Notes: a model not told the origin generated them from the letters alone. Shown: positions 39,148 through 48,369, counted from the first letter of the stretch. The stretch is DNA of 64,000 nucleotides from Pseudomonas sp. HN11 (GCF_021390155.1 NZ_CP089985.1:2615001-2679000); one strand, 5' to 3'. Program-made: numbers and translations.

Positions 39148-40013
39148 GTACCGTGCCCGTATTGCGCTTGCCTCTAAGCGTCGACCTGGGCGGTTTCGTC
39201 AAGCTGCTGCAACGCATGCAAGTGCCTCATCGCGTCAGCGAGGAAGCTGGCGAGCAAGTGTTGTGGGTGCCCGAGACGATCAGCGATGACGTACGCGTGT
39301 TGTACCAGCGCTTTCCCGCCGGCGACCCGGACCAGCAACTGGATATTCCCGAGCAGGCGCCGGTCGCGCGCCCAGGCTTTATCCAGCAATTGCGCCATAG
39401 CCCGGTAACGGCCCTGGTGCTGCTGGCGAGCCTTATCGTCGGTGCGGTGACCTTGCTCGGTGAAAACCTGCACACCATGGCCTGGCTGACCTTCCTGCCG
39501 TTTCGCATTCTTGGCGAGTACATCCAGTTCACACCACTGGCCGAGACCTTGGCCTCGGGCCAATGGTGGCGGCTGGTCACGCCGATGCTGATCCACTTCG
39601 GCATCCTGCACCTGGCCATGAACGGCATGTGGTACTGGGAATTGGGCCGGCGCATTGAAGCGCGCCAGGGCAGTATCAACCTGCTGGGCCTGACCCTGTT
39701 GTTCAGCCTGGTCTCCAACTACGCTCAGTACGCTTTCGGCGGCCCTGGCCTGTTTGGCGGGTTGTCCGGCGTGTTGTACGGCCTGCTCGGGCACTGCTGG
39801 ATTTTTCAATTACTCTCGCCTAACCCGGCCTACCGCTTGCCCCGTGGGGTGCTGGCGATGATGCTGATCTGGTTGGTGCTGTGCATGTCGGGGCTGGTCT
39901 CGATGATCGGTTTCGGCGAAATCGCCAACGCTGCCCATGTCGGCGGCCTGGTTATCGGCTGCCTGACGGGTTTGCTGGGTGGGCTGTACAGCCGCCGCAA
40001 AGCCTCTATTTGA
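39144..40013 (+). CDS. Rhomboid-family intramembrane serine protease (GlpG-like)
   Basis: A 289-residue membrane protein with an N-terminal cytoplasmic domain of about 95 residues and six transmembrane helices. The catalytic serine is in GGLSGVLYGLLG and the histidine in AAHVGGLVIG; the HxxxN element on the second helix is HLAMN. These cleave membrane-embedded segments. The start overlaps the phosphoesterase stop by 4 nt. Confidence 0.92.
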   Translation: MSTVPVLRLPLSVDLGGFVKLLQRMQVPHRVSEEAGEQVLWVPETISDDVRVLYQRFPAGDPDQQLDIPEQAPVARPGFIQQLRHSPVTALVLLASLIVGAVTLLGENLHTMAWLTFLPFRILGEYIQFTPLAETLASGQWWRLVTPMLIHFGILHLAMNGMWYWELGRRIEARQGSINLLGLTLLFSLVSNYAQYAFGGPGLFGGLSGVLYGLLGHCWIFQLLSPNPAYRLPRGVLAMMLIWLVLCMSGLVSMIGFGEIANAAHVGGLVIGCLTGLLGGLYSRRKASI

Positions 40014-40027
40014 TAAGGAAGAGCCTC

Positions 40028-40288
40028 ATGTCCTCTTTTGCTGAAATGATCGAAAACATCACGCCGGACATCTACGAGAGCCTCAAGCTCGCTGTGGAAA
40101 TCGGCAAGTGGTCCGATGGCCGCAAGCTTTCCGCCGAACAGCGTGAGCTGTCGTTGCAAGCCATGATTGCCTGGGAAATCCAGAACCTGCCGGAAGACCA
40201 GCGCACCGGCTACATGGGCCCGCAGGAATGCGCGTCCAAGTCCGCGCCGGTGCCGAACATCCTGTTCAAGTCGGATGCGATCCATTGA
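40028..40288 (+). CDS. DUF1315 (YeaC-like) protein
   Basis: An 86-residue soluble protein matching DUF1315 (MIENITPDIYESLKLAVEIG, then GKWSDGRKLSAEQRELS, ending PQECASKSAP). AAGGAAGAG precedes ATG 40028. It overlaps the next gene (DUF2797) by 4 nt, a pairing that suggests a joint role. Function unknown. Confidence 0.9.
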   Translation: MSSFAEMIENITPDIYESLKLAVEIGKWSDGRKLSAEQRELSLQAMIAWEIQNLPEDQRTGYMGPQECASKSAPVPNILFKSDAIH

Positions 40289-41115
40289 TCGAAATTGGCC
40301 GCGGTGCAGTCAGCAAAATGTCGGCGCAACTCGGTGAGCCGACCGTTCAATACGCGTTTCGTCTAGGTGGTGCCGAGGTGCCGGTCAATCCGTTGATCGG
40401 CACTCACGTGCGCCTGGAATACCTCGGTGCCATCCATTGCAGCCATTGCGGCCGCAAGACCAAGACCAGCTTCAGCCAGGGCTACTGCTACCCCTGCATG
40501 ACCAAGCTGGCCCAGTGTGATCTGTGCATCATGAGCCCCGAGCGTTGCCATTACGATGCCGGCACCTGCCGCGATCCGGGCTGGGGCGAGAAATTCTGCA
40601 TGACCGACCATGTGGTGTACCTGGCGAATTCGTCGGGGATCAAGGTCGGTATCACCCGCGCTACCCAGTTGCCGACGCGCTGGCTGGACCAGGGTGCGAG
40701 CCAGGCGCTGCCGATCATGCGCGTGGCGACCCGCCAGCAGTCCGGTTTTGTCGAAGACCTGTTCCGCAGCCAGGTGGCCGACAAGACCAACTGGCGCGCG
40801 CTGCTCAAGGGCGACGCCCAGTCCGTCGACCTCAAGCAGGTCCGTGACGAGTTGTTCGCCTCCTGCGCCGAGGGCCTGCTGAGTTTGCAGGAACGCTTTG
40901 GCCTGCAGGCCATCCAAACCATTGCCGACATCGAACCGATCGAAATCCGCTACCCGGTAGAGCAATATCCCACCAAGATCGTCAGCTTCAACCTGGACAA
41001 GAACCCGATTGCCGAAGGCACGCTGCTGGGGATCAAGGGCCAATACCTGATCTTCGATACCGGCGTTATCAACATTCGTAAGTACACGGCCTACCAGCTC
41101 GCCGTGCATCAGTAG
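40285..41115 (+). CDS. DUF2797 protein with zinc cysteines and GIY-YIG-like motif
   Basis: A 276-residue DUF2797 protein. The likely start is TTG 40285, overlapping the upstream stop (TTGA); ATG 40318 (MSAQLGEP) is the alternative. Two CxxC pairs (CSHC and CYPC) and a following CDLC suggest zinc binding. Downstream, VVYLANSSGIKVGITRA then RWLDQGA looks like a GIY-YIG nuclease core in its VYL...KVGIT form. The C-terminal domain is beta-rich. The nuclease reading is an inference. Confidence 0.85.
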   Translation: MIEIGRGAVSKMSAQLGEPTVQYAFRLGGAEVPVNPLIGTHVRLEYLGAIHCSHCGRKTKTSFSQGYCYPCMTKLAQCDLCIMSPERCHYDAGTCRDPGWGEKFCMTDHVVYLANSSGIKVGITRATQLPTRWLDQGASQALPIMRVATRQQSGFVEDLFRSQVADKTNWRALLKGDAQSVDLKQVRDELFASCAEGLLSLQERFGLQAIQTIADIEPIEIRYPVEQYPTKIVSFNLDKNPIAEGTLLGIKGQYLIFDTGVINIRKYTAYQLAVHQ

Positions 41116-41128
41116 AAGGATGCCCCCC

Positions 41129-43786
41129 ATGCGCACCGAACAACCGAAGATGATCTACCTGAAGGACTATCAGGCGCCAGACTACCTGATCGACGAGACG
41201 CACCTGACCTTCGAGTTGTTCGAGGACCACAGCCTGGTCCACGCGCAGCTGGTGATGCGCCGCAACCCTGAGCGCGGCGCCGGTTTGCCGCCGTTGGTGC
41301 TGGACGGCCAGCAGCTTGAGCTGTTGAGCGTCAACCTTGCCGACCAGGCACTCGGCGCTGATGACTACCAACTGACCGACCGCCACCTGACGGTGCAGCC
41401 GAACAGTGCGACCTTTACCCTGGACACCACGGTGAAAATCCACCCGGAAACCAACACGGCCCTGGAAGGCTTGTACAAATCCGGCAGCATGTTCTGCACC
41501 CAGTGCGAGGCTGAAGGCTTTCGCAAGATCACTTACTACCTCGACCGCCCGGACGTGATGAGCACCTTCACGACCACGGTGATCGCTGAGCAACATCGCT
41601 ATCCGATCCTGCTGTCCAACGGCAACCCGATCGCCAGCGGTCCCGGTGAAGATGGCCGCCACTGGGCGACCTGGGAAGACCCGTTCAAGAAGCCGGCGTA
41701 CCTGTTTGCCCTGGTGGCCGGTGATCTGTGGTGTGTCGAAGACACCTTCACCACCATGACCAACCGCGAGGTTGCGCTGCGCATCTACGTCGAGCCGGAA
41801 AATATCGACAAGTGCCAGCACGCCATGACCAGCCTGAAAAAATCCATGCGCTGGGACGAAGAAACCTACGGTCGCGAGTACGACCTCGATATCTTCATGA
41901 TCGTCGCGGTGAACGACTTCAACATGGGCGCCATGGAAAACAAGGGCCTCAACATCTTCAACTCCAGCGCCGTGCTGGCCCGCGCCGAAACCGCCACCGA
42001 CGCCGCGCACCAGCGGGTCGAGGCCATCGTTGCCCACGAATACTTCCACAACTGGTCGGGCAACCGCGTGACCTGTCGCGACTGGTTCCAGCTGTCGCTC
42101 AAGGAAGGCTTCACTGTGTTCCGTGATTCGGGCTTCTCCGCCGACATGAACTCGGCGACGGTCAAGCGTATCCAGGATGTGGCCTACCTGCGTACCCACC
42201 AGTTTGCCGAAGATGCCGGCCCGATGGCTCATGCGGTGCGCCCGGACAGCTTTATCGAAATTTCCAACTTCTACACGTTGACCGTGTACGAAAAGGGCTC
42301 GGAAGTAGTGGGTATGATCCACACCTTGCTCGGTGCCGAAGGCTTCCGCAAAGGCAGCGACCTGTACTTCGAGCGCCATGACGGCCAGGCCGTGACCTGC
42401 GACGATTTCGTCAAGGCCATGGAAGATGCCAACGGCGCCGATCTGACCCAGTTCAAGCGCTGGTACAGTCAGGCGGGTACGCCGCGTCTGGCGGTGAGCG
42501 AGTCCTATGACGCTGCGGCCAGAACCTACAGCCTGACCTTCCGCCAAAGCTGCCCGGAAACCCCGGACAAGGTGGAAAAACTGCCGTTCGTGATTCCGGT
42601 GGAACTGGGGTTGCTCGACGGGAAGGGCGCGGGCATCGCCTTGCGCCTGGCTGGTGAAGCGGCCGCTGGTGCTTCGTCGCGCGTGATCTCGGTGACCGAG
42701 GCCGAGCAGACCTTTACCTTCGTCGATATCCCAGAGCAGCCATTGCCTTCGCTGCTGCGCGGGTTCTCGGCGCCGGTGAAGCTGAGCTTCCCGTACAACC
42801 GCGATCAACTGATGTTCCTGATGCAGCACGACAGCGATGGTTTCAACCGTTGGGATGCCGGCCAGCAGTTGTCGGTGCAGGTGTTGCAGGAACTGATCGC
42901 CCAGCACCAACAGGGCCAGGCGTTTCACATGGATCAGCGCTTGATCAGCGCGCTGCGCAGTGTGTTGAGCGACGAAAGCCTGGACCAGGCCATGGTTGCG
43001 GAAATGCTGTCGTTGCCGGGTGAAGCCTATCTGACGGAAATCAGCGAGGTGGCGGACGTGGATGCCATCCACGCAGCCCGTGAGTTTGCTCGCAAGCAGC
43101 TGTCGGAGAACCTGCACGAGGCGCTTTGGCTGCGTTACCAGGCCAATCGCGAGCTGTCCAAGCAAACGCCTTATGTGGCGGCGGCCGAGCACTTTGCCCG
43201 TCGCGCATTGCAGAACATTGCCTTGTCGTACTTGATGCTCAGTGGCAAGCCGGAAGTGTTGGCGGCGACCATTGAACAGTTCGACACTGCCGACAACATG
43301 ACCGAGCGCCTGACCGCGCTGGCAGTGCTGGTGAATTCGCCATTCGAGACAGAGAAAGCCCAGGCATTGGCGGTGTTTGCCGAGAACTTCAAGGACAACC
43401 CGTTGGTCATGGACCAATGGTTCAGCGTGCAGGCCGGGAGCACTTTGCCGGGCGGGCTGGAACGGGTCAAGGCGTTGATGGAGCACCCGGCGTTCACGCT
43501 CAAGAATCCGAACAAGGTGCGTGCTTTGATCGGCGCGTTTGCTGGGCAGAACCTGATCAACTTCCATGCCGCGGACGGTTCGGGTTATCGCTTCCTGGCG
43601 GACCTGGTGATCGAACTCAATGGCTTCAACCCGCAGATTGCTTCGCGTCAATTGGCGCCGTTGACCCGCTGGCGTAAATACGACAGCGCACGCCAGGCGC
43701 TGATGAAGGCGGAGCTGGAGCGCATTCGTGGGTCTGGCGAGCTGTCGAGCGATGTGTTCGAAGTGGTCAGCAAGAGCCTGGCTTAA
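41129..43786 (+). CDS. pepN: Aminopeptidase N
   Basis: An 885-residue M1-family zinc aminopeptidase. The substrate-binding GAMEN motif (MGAMENKGL) precedes the zinc site HEYFH (His303, Glu304, His307) with the third ligand Glu326. The four-domain layout is of normal length. ATG 41129 is chosen: AAGG lies 9 nt upstream, while the in-frame ATG 41120 abuts that site. A strong terminator follows. Confidence 0.96.
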   Translation: MRTEQPKMIYLKDYQAPDYLIDETHLTFELFEDHSLVHAQLVMRRNPERGAGLPPLVLDGQQLELLSVNLADQALGADDYQLTDRHLTVQPNSATFTLDTTVKIHPETNTALEGLYKSGSMFCTQCEAEGFRKITYYLDRPDVMSTFTTTVIAEQHRYPILLSNGNPIASGPGEDGRHWATWEDPFKKPAYLFALVAGDLWCVEDTFTTMTNREVALRIYVEPENIDKCQHAMTSLKKSMRWDEETYGREYDLDIFMIVAVNDFNMGAMENKGLNIFNSSAVLARAETATDAAHQRVEAIVAHEYFHNWSGNRVTCRDWFQLSLKEGFTVFRDSGFSADMNSATVKRIQDVAYLRTHQFAEDAGPMAHAVRPDSFIEISNFYTLTVYEKGSEVVGMIHTLLGAEGFRKGSDLYFERHDGQAVTCDDFVKAMEDANGADLTQFKRWYSQAGTPRLAVSESYDAAARTYSLTFRQSCPETPDKVEKLPFVIPVELGLLDGKGAGIALRLAGEAAAGASSRVISVTEAEQTFTFVDIPEQPLPSLLRGFSAPVKLSFPYNRDQLMFLMQHDSDGFNRWDAGQQLSVQVLQELIAQHQQGQAFHMDQRLISALRSVLSDESLDQAMVAEMLSLPGEAYLTEISEVADVDAIHAAREFARKQLSENLHEALWLRYQANRELSKQTPYVAAAEHFARRALQNIALSYLMLSGKPEVLAATIEQFDTADNMTERLTALAVLVNSPFETEKAQALAVFAENFKDNPLVMDQWFSVQAGSTLPGGLERVKALMEHPAFTLKNPNKVRALIGAFAGQNLINFHAADGSGYRFLADLVIELNGFNPQIASRQLAPLTRWRKYDSARQALMKAELERIRGSGELSSDVFEVVSKSLA

Positions 43787-43804
43787 GCCAGATCGCTGAA
43801 TAAG

Positions 43805-43834
43805 AAACGGCCTGTTCAACAGGCCGTTTTTTTT
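43805..43834. terminator. Rho-independent terminator after pepN
   Basis: AAACGGCCTG and CAGGCCGTTT form a perfect 10-bp stem around TTCAA, then a run of T. It separates pepN from the convergent aldo/keto reductase gene. Confidence 0.92.
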
Positions 43835-43837
43835 GCC

Positions 43838-44884
43838 TCAGATAACCGGCGGGCGAGGGGTGTCCAGGCCGATATCGATAGGGAAACGCTCCGCGATGAT
43901 GCCATGCGGGACACCTAGCGGTATGACGCTGGCGTTGTCGAGCCGGGTGACTTGCTCGGCTGACAGTTGCACATGCAATGCGCCTAAGGTGCTGTCCAGT
44001 TGGGCGCGGGTGCGCGAGCCCAGGATTGGGATCAGTGCGGTGGTAGAGCGCCGCGCTTTCTCCCGTAGCCAGGCGATGGCAACGTGGGTCGGGGAGGCGT
44101 CAACTTCGGCGGCGACCGCCAGCAGGGTGTCCAATACGGCGGTTTCGCGGGCACTGTGCTCGGCGTGCACCAGGATCCCGAGTTTGTTGGCGCGGTTGTC
44201 GTCCTGGGTGCTGCGGTACTTGCCGGTCAGGAAGCCGCCGCCCAGAGGCGACCACAGCGTGGCGGCCAGCCCCAGCGCTTCGGCCATCGGCAGCAGCTCG
44301 CGGTCGGCGCTGCGCTCGACCAGGCTGTATTCCACCTGGATGCCGATGATTGGCGCGAAACTGCGCACTTCGCTCAACAGGTCGGCGCGGGCAATGCGCC
44401 ACGCAGGGAAGTTGGAGAGGCCGGCATAGTGGATCTTGCCCGCGCGAACCAGATCGTCAAGGCCACGCAGGATTTCTTCCATGGGCGTGACATTGTCGCT
44501 CATGTGCGCCCAGAGCAGGTCGATGCGGTCGGTGTTCAAACGCTTGAGACTTTCTTCCACCGAGCGAACCAGGTTCTTGCGATTGTTGCCCAGCCTGATC
44601 GTGCCTTCATCGGACGGTTGGGTGCGCAGGGTGTACTTGGTGGCTACCACCAGGTTGTCGCGTTCGGAGGCGATAAATTCCCCCAGCAGTTTTTCGGCCT
44701 GGCCAAACTGATAGCCATTGGCGGTATCGAGGAAGTTGCCGCCGGCTTCAAGGTAGCCGTCAAAGATCTGCTTGGCTTCATCGCGCTCGGCGCCATGGCC
44801 CCAACCCGTACCGAAATTACCGGTGCCCAAAGCCAGTTCAGATACTTGCAGACCGCTGCGGCGGCCAAAGACTTTATTGCGCAT
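43838..44884 (-). CDS. Aldo/keto reductase
   Basis: A 348-residue NADPH-dependent aldo/keto reductase. The TIM-barrel marks are GGNFLDTANGYQFGQAEKLLGE (first part with the catalytic Asp and Tyr), the catalytic Lys in VVATKYTLRT, and the Rossmann-like C-terminal SRTRAQLDSTLG. It is divergent from a YafY/WYL-type regulator across about 160 bp that contains an inverted repeat. Substrate unknown. Confidence 0.9.
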   Translation of the reverse strand: MRNKVFGRRSGLQVSELALGTGNFGTGWGHGAERDEAKQIFDGYLEAGGNFLDTANGYQFGQAEKLLGEFIASERDNLVVATKYTLRTQPSDEGTIRLGNNRKNLVRSVEESLKRLNTDRIDLLWAHMSDNVTPMEEILRGLDDLVRAGKIHYAGLSNFPAWRIARADLLSEVRSFAPIIGIQVEYSLVERSADRELLPMAEALGLAATLWSPLGGGFLTGKYRSTQDDNRANKLGILVHAEHSARETAVLDTLLAVAAEVDASPTHVAIAWLREKARRSTTALIPILGSRTRAQLDSTLGALHVQLSAEQVTRLDNASVIPLGVPHGIIAERFPIDIGLDTPRPPVI

Positions 44885-44912
44885 ACAAGGACTCCTGAGG
44901 CAGTGATTTCTT

Positions 44913-44930
44913 ACATGTTTGGTAACATGT
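44913..44930. promoter_or_regulatory. Inverted repeat upstream of the aldo/keto reductase gene
   Basis: ACATGTT and AACATGT flank TGGT, a perfect 7-bp dyad located 29 nt upstream of the reductase start. It is a candidate operator for the adjacent WYL-type regulator. Confidence 0.5.
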
Positions 44931-45043
44931 ATTTAATATGATCTCGGTAATGTATTCGGTCAAGGGGCTTTTTTACTGCTGACGTTTTCTGACAGGGGGC
45001 TCTGCTAAGCTGCGTCACTTTTTCTTTCTCGGCAGGCCTTCCC

Positions 45044-45760
45044 GTGTCGCGTACCACTCGTCTACTGACTTTGCTCCAGGCCTTGCGGGGCAAGAAGCGC
45101 CCGGTGACGGCTGCCGTGCTGGCGGCGCAGCTCGAGGTGTCCGAGCGTACGCTGTACCGCGACATCGCCGAATTGACTGCATTAGGCGCGCCGATTTTCG
45201 GCGAAGCCGGAGTCGGATATGTGTTGCGAAGCGGCCTGTTTCTGCCGCCCTTGATGCTGAACGCCGAGGAAACCGAGGCTATCGTGCTCGGCTTGCGTTA
45301 CGTGGATCAACGCGGTGATGACGTGCTCAGCCGCGCCGCCGCCAATGCCCTGGCGAAAATCGCCGATGTGCTCGACCCGGCCGCGCAGGAAGCCTTGCAC
45401 AACCCAACGGTATTGCCCGGCCCGCCAGGGTTCGGCTATCCGGAAAACCGAGTCCCGCTGAATGTGTTTCGCGAGGCCATTCGCAACCAGGCCAAGTTGC
45501 ATATCGATTACGCGGACGCCAGCCAGACCCAGAGCCAACGCCTGATTTGGCCACTGGCCTTGGGGTTTCTGAATGAAGTGCGGGTGATCGTCGCCTGGTG
45601 TGAATTGCGGGGTGCGTATCGCACCTTCCGCACTGACCGTGTGGCGAGTGTCCAAACCCATGGCGAGCGTTATCCGGGGCGGCGCAGTGATTGGCTACGG
45701 GCCTGGCGCAAGGTGATGGAACAGAATGAATCCGGGTCGTTCACTCCTGACAAAAACTGA
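45044..45760 (+). CDS. HTH-WYL (YafY-type) transcriptional regulator
   Basis: A 238-residue regulator with an N-terminal DeoR-like winged helix (TRLLTLLQALRG then VTAAVLAAQLEVSERTLYRDI) and a C-terminal WYL domain (LHIDYADASQTQSQRLIWPLAL). GTG 45044 is the start. Divergent from the aldo/keto reductase, which is the natural candidate target, and 52 nt ahead of an NTF2-like gene. Confidence 0.88.
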   Translation: MSRTTRLLTLLQALRGKKRPVTAAVLAAQLEVSERTLYRDIAELTALGAPIFGEAGVGYVLRSGLFLPPLMLNAEETEAIVLGLRYVDQRGDDVLSRAAANALAKIADVLDPAAQEALHNPTVLPGPPGFGYPENRVPLNVFREAIRNQAKLHIDYADASQTQSQRLIWPLALGFLNEVRVIVAWCELRGAYRTFRTDRVASVQTHGERYPGRRSDWLRAWRKVMEQNESGSFTPDKN

Positions 45761-45812
45761 CACAACCCTGGATTAGCATGGCGTCACAAATCACCAAGAA
45801 AGGAGCTGTGCC

Positions 45813-46148
45813 ATGTCTATCCCTGAGTTGGCACCGGCCATCATGGCCTATCTCGAAGCCGCCAACACCCGTGACACCTCGGCTGTCGCCCATTGTTTTG
45901 CCGACGACGCCAACGTGTTCGATGAGGGGCAGCATCAAGTCGGCACCCTAGCCATCGCACGCTGGATGGAAGACACCGCGCGCCGCTACCAGCCGCGGGT
46001 CGAAGTGCTCAAGGTGCAACACCGAACGGGCAAGGTGCTGGTCAGTAATGTGGTATCGGGTAATTTTCCCGGAAGCCCGTTGGAGCTGCGCTACACCTTT
46101 CGATTGAACGAGCAGGGTAAGATTTCGCGGCTGGACATTTCCCAGTAG
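45813..46148 (+). CDS. NTF2-like (SnoaL-type) protein
   Basis: A 111-residue cone-shaped NTF2-fold protein of the SnoaL/polyketide cyclase-like type (MAYLEAANTRDTSAVAHCFADDANVFDEG). AAGGAG precedes ATG 45813. It lies behind the WYL regulator in the same direction. These act as small-molecule binding or isomerising proteins; the ligand is unknown. Confidence 0.85.
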   Translation: MSIPELAPAIMAYLEAANTRDTSAVAHCFADDANVFDEGQHQVGTLAIARWMEDTARRYQPRVEVLKVQHRTGKVLVSNVVSGNFPGSPLELRYTFRLNEQGKISRLDISQ

Positions 46149-46163
46149 GTCATACTGACGGGC

Positions 46164-47264
46164 ATGACTTTCGACTCGCCCCTCGCTGCCTACCAATACG
46201 CCATTGCTCAACCGGGTTTCGTTGCCGACGACGCCCAGCGTCGAGCGGTCGACGCTCTGCAAGCCTGCCATGAAGCCCTGCATCGAGGGCGTGCGCCGAT
46301 CACCGGCGTCTACCTGTGGGGGCCAGTGGGGCGTGGCAAGACTTGGCTGATGGACCAGTTCTATCAGAGCCTGCAGGCGCCTGCGCGGCGCCAGCACTTT
46401 CATCACTTCATGGTGTGGGTGCATCAACGTCTGTTCCAACTGACAGGCACCCATGACCCCTTGCAGGCCCTGGCGCGCGAGCTGAGCAGGGAAGTGCGCG
46501 TGCTGTGCTTCGATGAGCTGTTTGTCAATGACATCGGTGACGCGATCATCCTGGGGCGCCTGTTTCAGGTGATGTTCGAGGAAGGCATGGTGATGGTCTG
46601 TACATCGAATCAACCGCCTCGGCAGTTGTACGCCGATGGCTTCAACCGAGAGCGTTTTTTGCCGGGCATCGCGGCAATAGAACAGCATATGCAAGTGGTG
46701 GAGGTGGACGGGGAAGAGGATCACCGCTTGCACCCAGGCATGGCGTTTCAGCGCTATTGGGTCAATCAACCCGACGCGCTGGCCGGTGTATTCAAGCAAT
46801 TGGCGCAAGGGCAGGCGGCGCAGAGTGGGCCGGTGACTGTCGGGCATCGCTCGATCGTTGCGATGTCCAGCGAAACAGTGCTCTGGTGCAATTACGCCGA
46901 CCTGTGCGAGCAACCCCTGTCGGCGATGGATTTCATGCTGCTGTGCGATCGCTTCAAGGCGATCCTGCTGGGTGAAGTGCCCAACCTCAGCGCGCAAAAA
47001 CGCCCTGGCCGAATTGCCCGAGGAACCGAAGATGGCGCACAGCGCGTGGAGGCGGGTGATCGCGAATTGCCGGAGTTGTCGGTGCACGATGACAGTGTGC
47101 GTCGGTTCATCGCCCTGGTGGACGAGTGCTACGACCGTAAGGTGCCGCTGTTCATCGAGGCACAGGTGCCGCTGGAACGCCTCTATACCGACGGCTACCT
47201 TGAATTTCCCTTCCGCCGGACGCTGAGCCGCCTGAAAGAAATGCAGCTGCAGCGTTTCGGCTAA
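46164..47264 (+). CDS. zapE: Cell division ATPase ZapE (AFG1-like)
   Basis: A 366-residue P-loop ATPase of the AFG1/ZapE family. Walker A is GPVGRGKT (53-60), Walker B CFDELFVNDIGDA, with sensor residues in CTSNQPP. ZapE helps regulate the Z-ring, especially under low oxygen. It follows the NTF2-like gene by 15 nt but is probably independently needed. The length matches the family. Confidence 0.92.
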   Translation: MTFDSPLAAYQYAIAQPGFVADDAQRRAVDALQACHEALHRGRAPITGVYLWGPVGRGKTWLMDQFYQSLQAPARRQHFHHFMVWVHQRLFQLTGTHDPLQALARELSREVRVLCFDELFVNDIGDAIILGRLFQVMFEEGMVMVCTSNQPPRQLYADGFNRERFLPGIAAIEQHMQVVEVDGEEDHRLHPGMAFQRYWVNQPDALAGVFKQLAQGQAAQSGPVTVGHRSIVAMSSETVLWCNYADLCEQPLSAMDFMLLCDRFKAILLGEVPNLSAQKRPGRIARGTEDGAQRVEAGDRELPELSVHDDSVRRFIALVDECYDRKVPLFIEAQVPLERLYTDGYLEFPFRRTLSRLKEMQLQRFG

Positions 47265-47423
47265 GGCCTGTGGGAATAAATGCCGTATTAGGCTGACTGC
47301 GTTTTTTTCAATCGATTGACCTTTGCGTTTTCATGCGCGTTTTTGTAGTTAATCTCCTTCATCTGGCGCCTGCTCCACGCTTACAATCGTGCCCCTCACA
47401 GGAAGACGCGATCGAGGATGGAA

Positions 47424-47915
47424 ATGGACACCCCGGATATCCTGGTGCTGCAAGCCAGCTACACCAATCCCGTGCATGCGCAAGCTATTGGCCGCGTGCT
47501 CAACCATTATGCCGAAGACCCTATGGGCGGGGGCCGCAGCCTGTCTGCCGACCTTCTGCAGCAATTGCCGGGCGAACTGGCCAAGCGTCCCCATGCGTTC
47601 AGCGTGCTGGCGTTTGTGGGCGGTGAGCCGGCGGGTCTGGTGAATTGCTTTGAAGGCTTCTCCACCTTTGCCTGCCGCCCTTTGGTCAACGTCCACGACG
47701 TGGTGGTGATGGGGCCTTTTCGTGGCCTGGGGCTGAGCCAGAAAATGCTGCAGAAGGTCGAGGAAATTGCCCGGCAGCGCGGCTGCTGCAAAATCACCCT
47801 GGAGGTGTTGGAAGGTAATGGCGTGGCTCAGTCGGCATATCGAAAGTTTGGCTTTGACGATTCAATATTTGATCCAACCCATGGGCGCATGTTGTTCTGG
47901 AGCAAAACGCTTTAA
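47424..47915 (+). CDS. GNAT family N-acetyltransferase
   Basis: A 163-residue GNAT enzyme with the acetyl-CoA loop in VMGPFRGLGLSQKMLQKVE and the beta-5 region VLEGNGVAQSAYRKFGF. ATG 47424 has GAGG 6 nt upstream; ATG 47418 abuts that site. Substrate unknown. No operon partner. Confidence 0.87.
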   Translation: MDTPDILVLQASYTNPVHAQAIGRVLNHYAEDPMGGGRSLSADLLQQLPGELAKRPHAFSVLAFVGGEPAGLVNCFEGFSTFACRPLVNVHDVVVMGPFRGLGLSQKMLQKVEEIARQRGCCKITLEVLEGNGVAQSAYRKFGFDDSIFDPTHGRMLFWSKTL

Positions 47916-47927
47916 TAAACGATAGGC

Positions 47928-47955
47928 AAAAAAAAAGGCGCCATTAGATGACGCC
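47928..47955 (-). terminator. Terminator after the small exported protein gene
   Basis: Read on the minus strand, GGCGTCAT and ATGGCGCC pair with one wobble around CTA, followed by nine T. It ends the 73-residue gene. Confidence 0.85.
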
Positions 47956-48005
47956 AAGTAAACCTTAGCCATAGGAGCAGGATGGTAAAGGGTAGTACGG
48001 GTGAA

Positions 48006-48227
48006 TCAAGTATTCGGTTGTTGCTCGGCAGTTGATTTCTCGACAGTCTCTTGTGTCGCGTTCTTTCCATCGGCCAATGCCGTTTGTTCAGCGGCGCCGT
48101 GGGTCTCTTGCTGCATGAACGTGAAGTTGTTGTAGAACTCCTTCGAGCGCTCCGAACCGCCTTCTGCAAAGGCGGCGACGGAGGTCAGGGTCATCAGGCT
48201 GGCAAGCATCAAGGTTGAAAGTTTCAT
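48006..48227 (-). CDS. Small exported protein
   Basis: A 73-residue protein with a clear signal peptide (MKLSTLMLASLMTLTSVAAFA, cleavage near AFA-EGG) and a polar mature part of about 51 residues (EGGSERSKEFYNNFTFMQQE). The AEGGSER start of the mature chain recalls small periplasmic metal-responsive proteins of Pseudomonas such as PtrA-like ones, but I cannot confirm it. Its upstream region holds an 18-bp palindrome (48338-48355). Confidence 0.8.
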   Translation of the reverse strand: MKLSTLMLASLMTLTSVAAFAEGGSERSKEFYNNFTFMQQETHGAAEQTALADGKNATQETVEKSTAEQQPNT

Positions 48228-48337
48228 GGCGGTGTTCCCATTAAGAGTAATCGATATCCGCTCGCTCCTTGATCAGATTCATGGGGTGATCTTGTAGGGA
48301 TTTTATTAAGTGGGAATTAACGTAACGCTGATCGAAA

Positions 48338-48355
48338 GTTAACGATTTCGTTAAC
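48338..48355. promoter_or_regulatory. 18-bp palindrome upstream of the small exported protein gene
   Basis: GTTAACGA-TT-TCGTTAAC is a perfect dyad 111 nt upstream of the start at 48227. A similar half (AATTAACGTAACG) occurs just downstream. It is a candidate operator; the protein that binds is unknown. Confidence 0.5.
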
Positions 48356-48369
48356 TCTGGCTCGGGCGC

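Noticed and set aside
41069..43819. A 916-codon open frame antisense to pepN
   Set aside because: It mirrors pepN over its whole length, has no ribosome-binding site, and its product is a histidine/arginine/glutamine-rich composition typical of antisense frames in high-GC genes.
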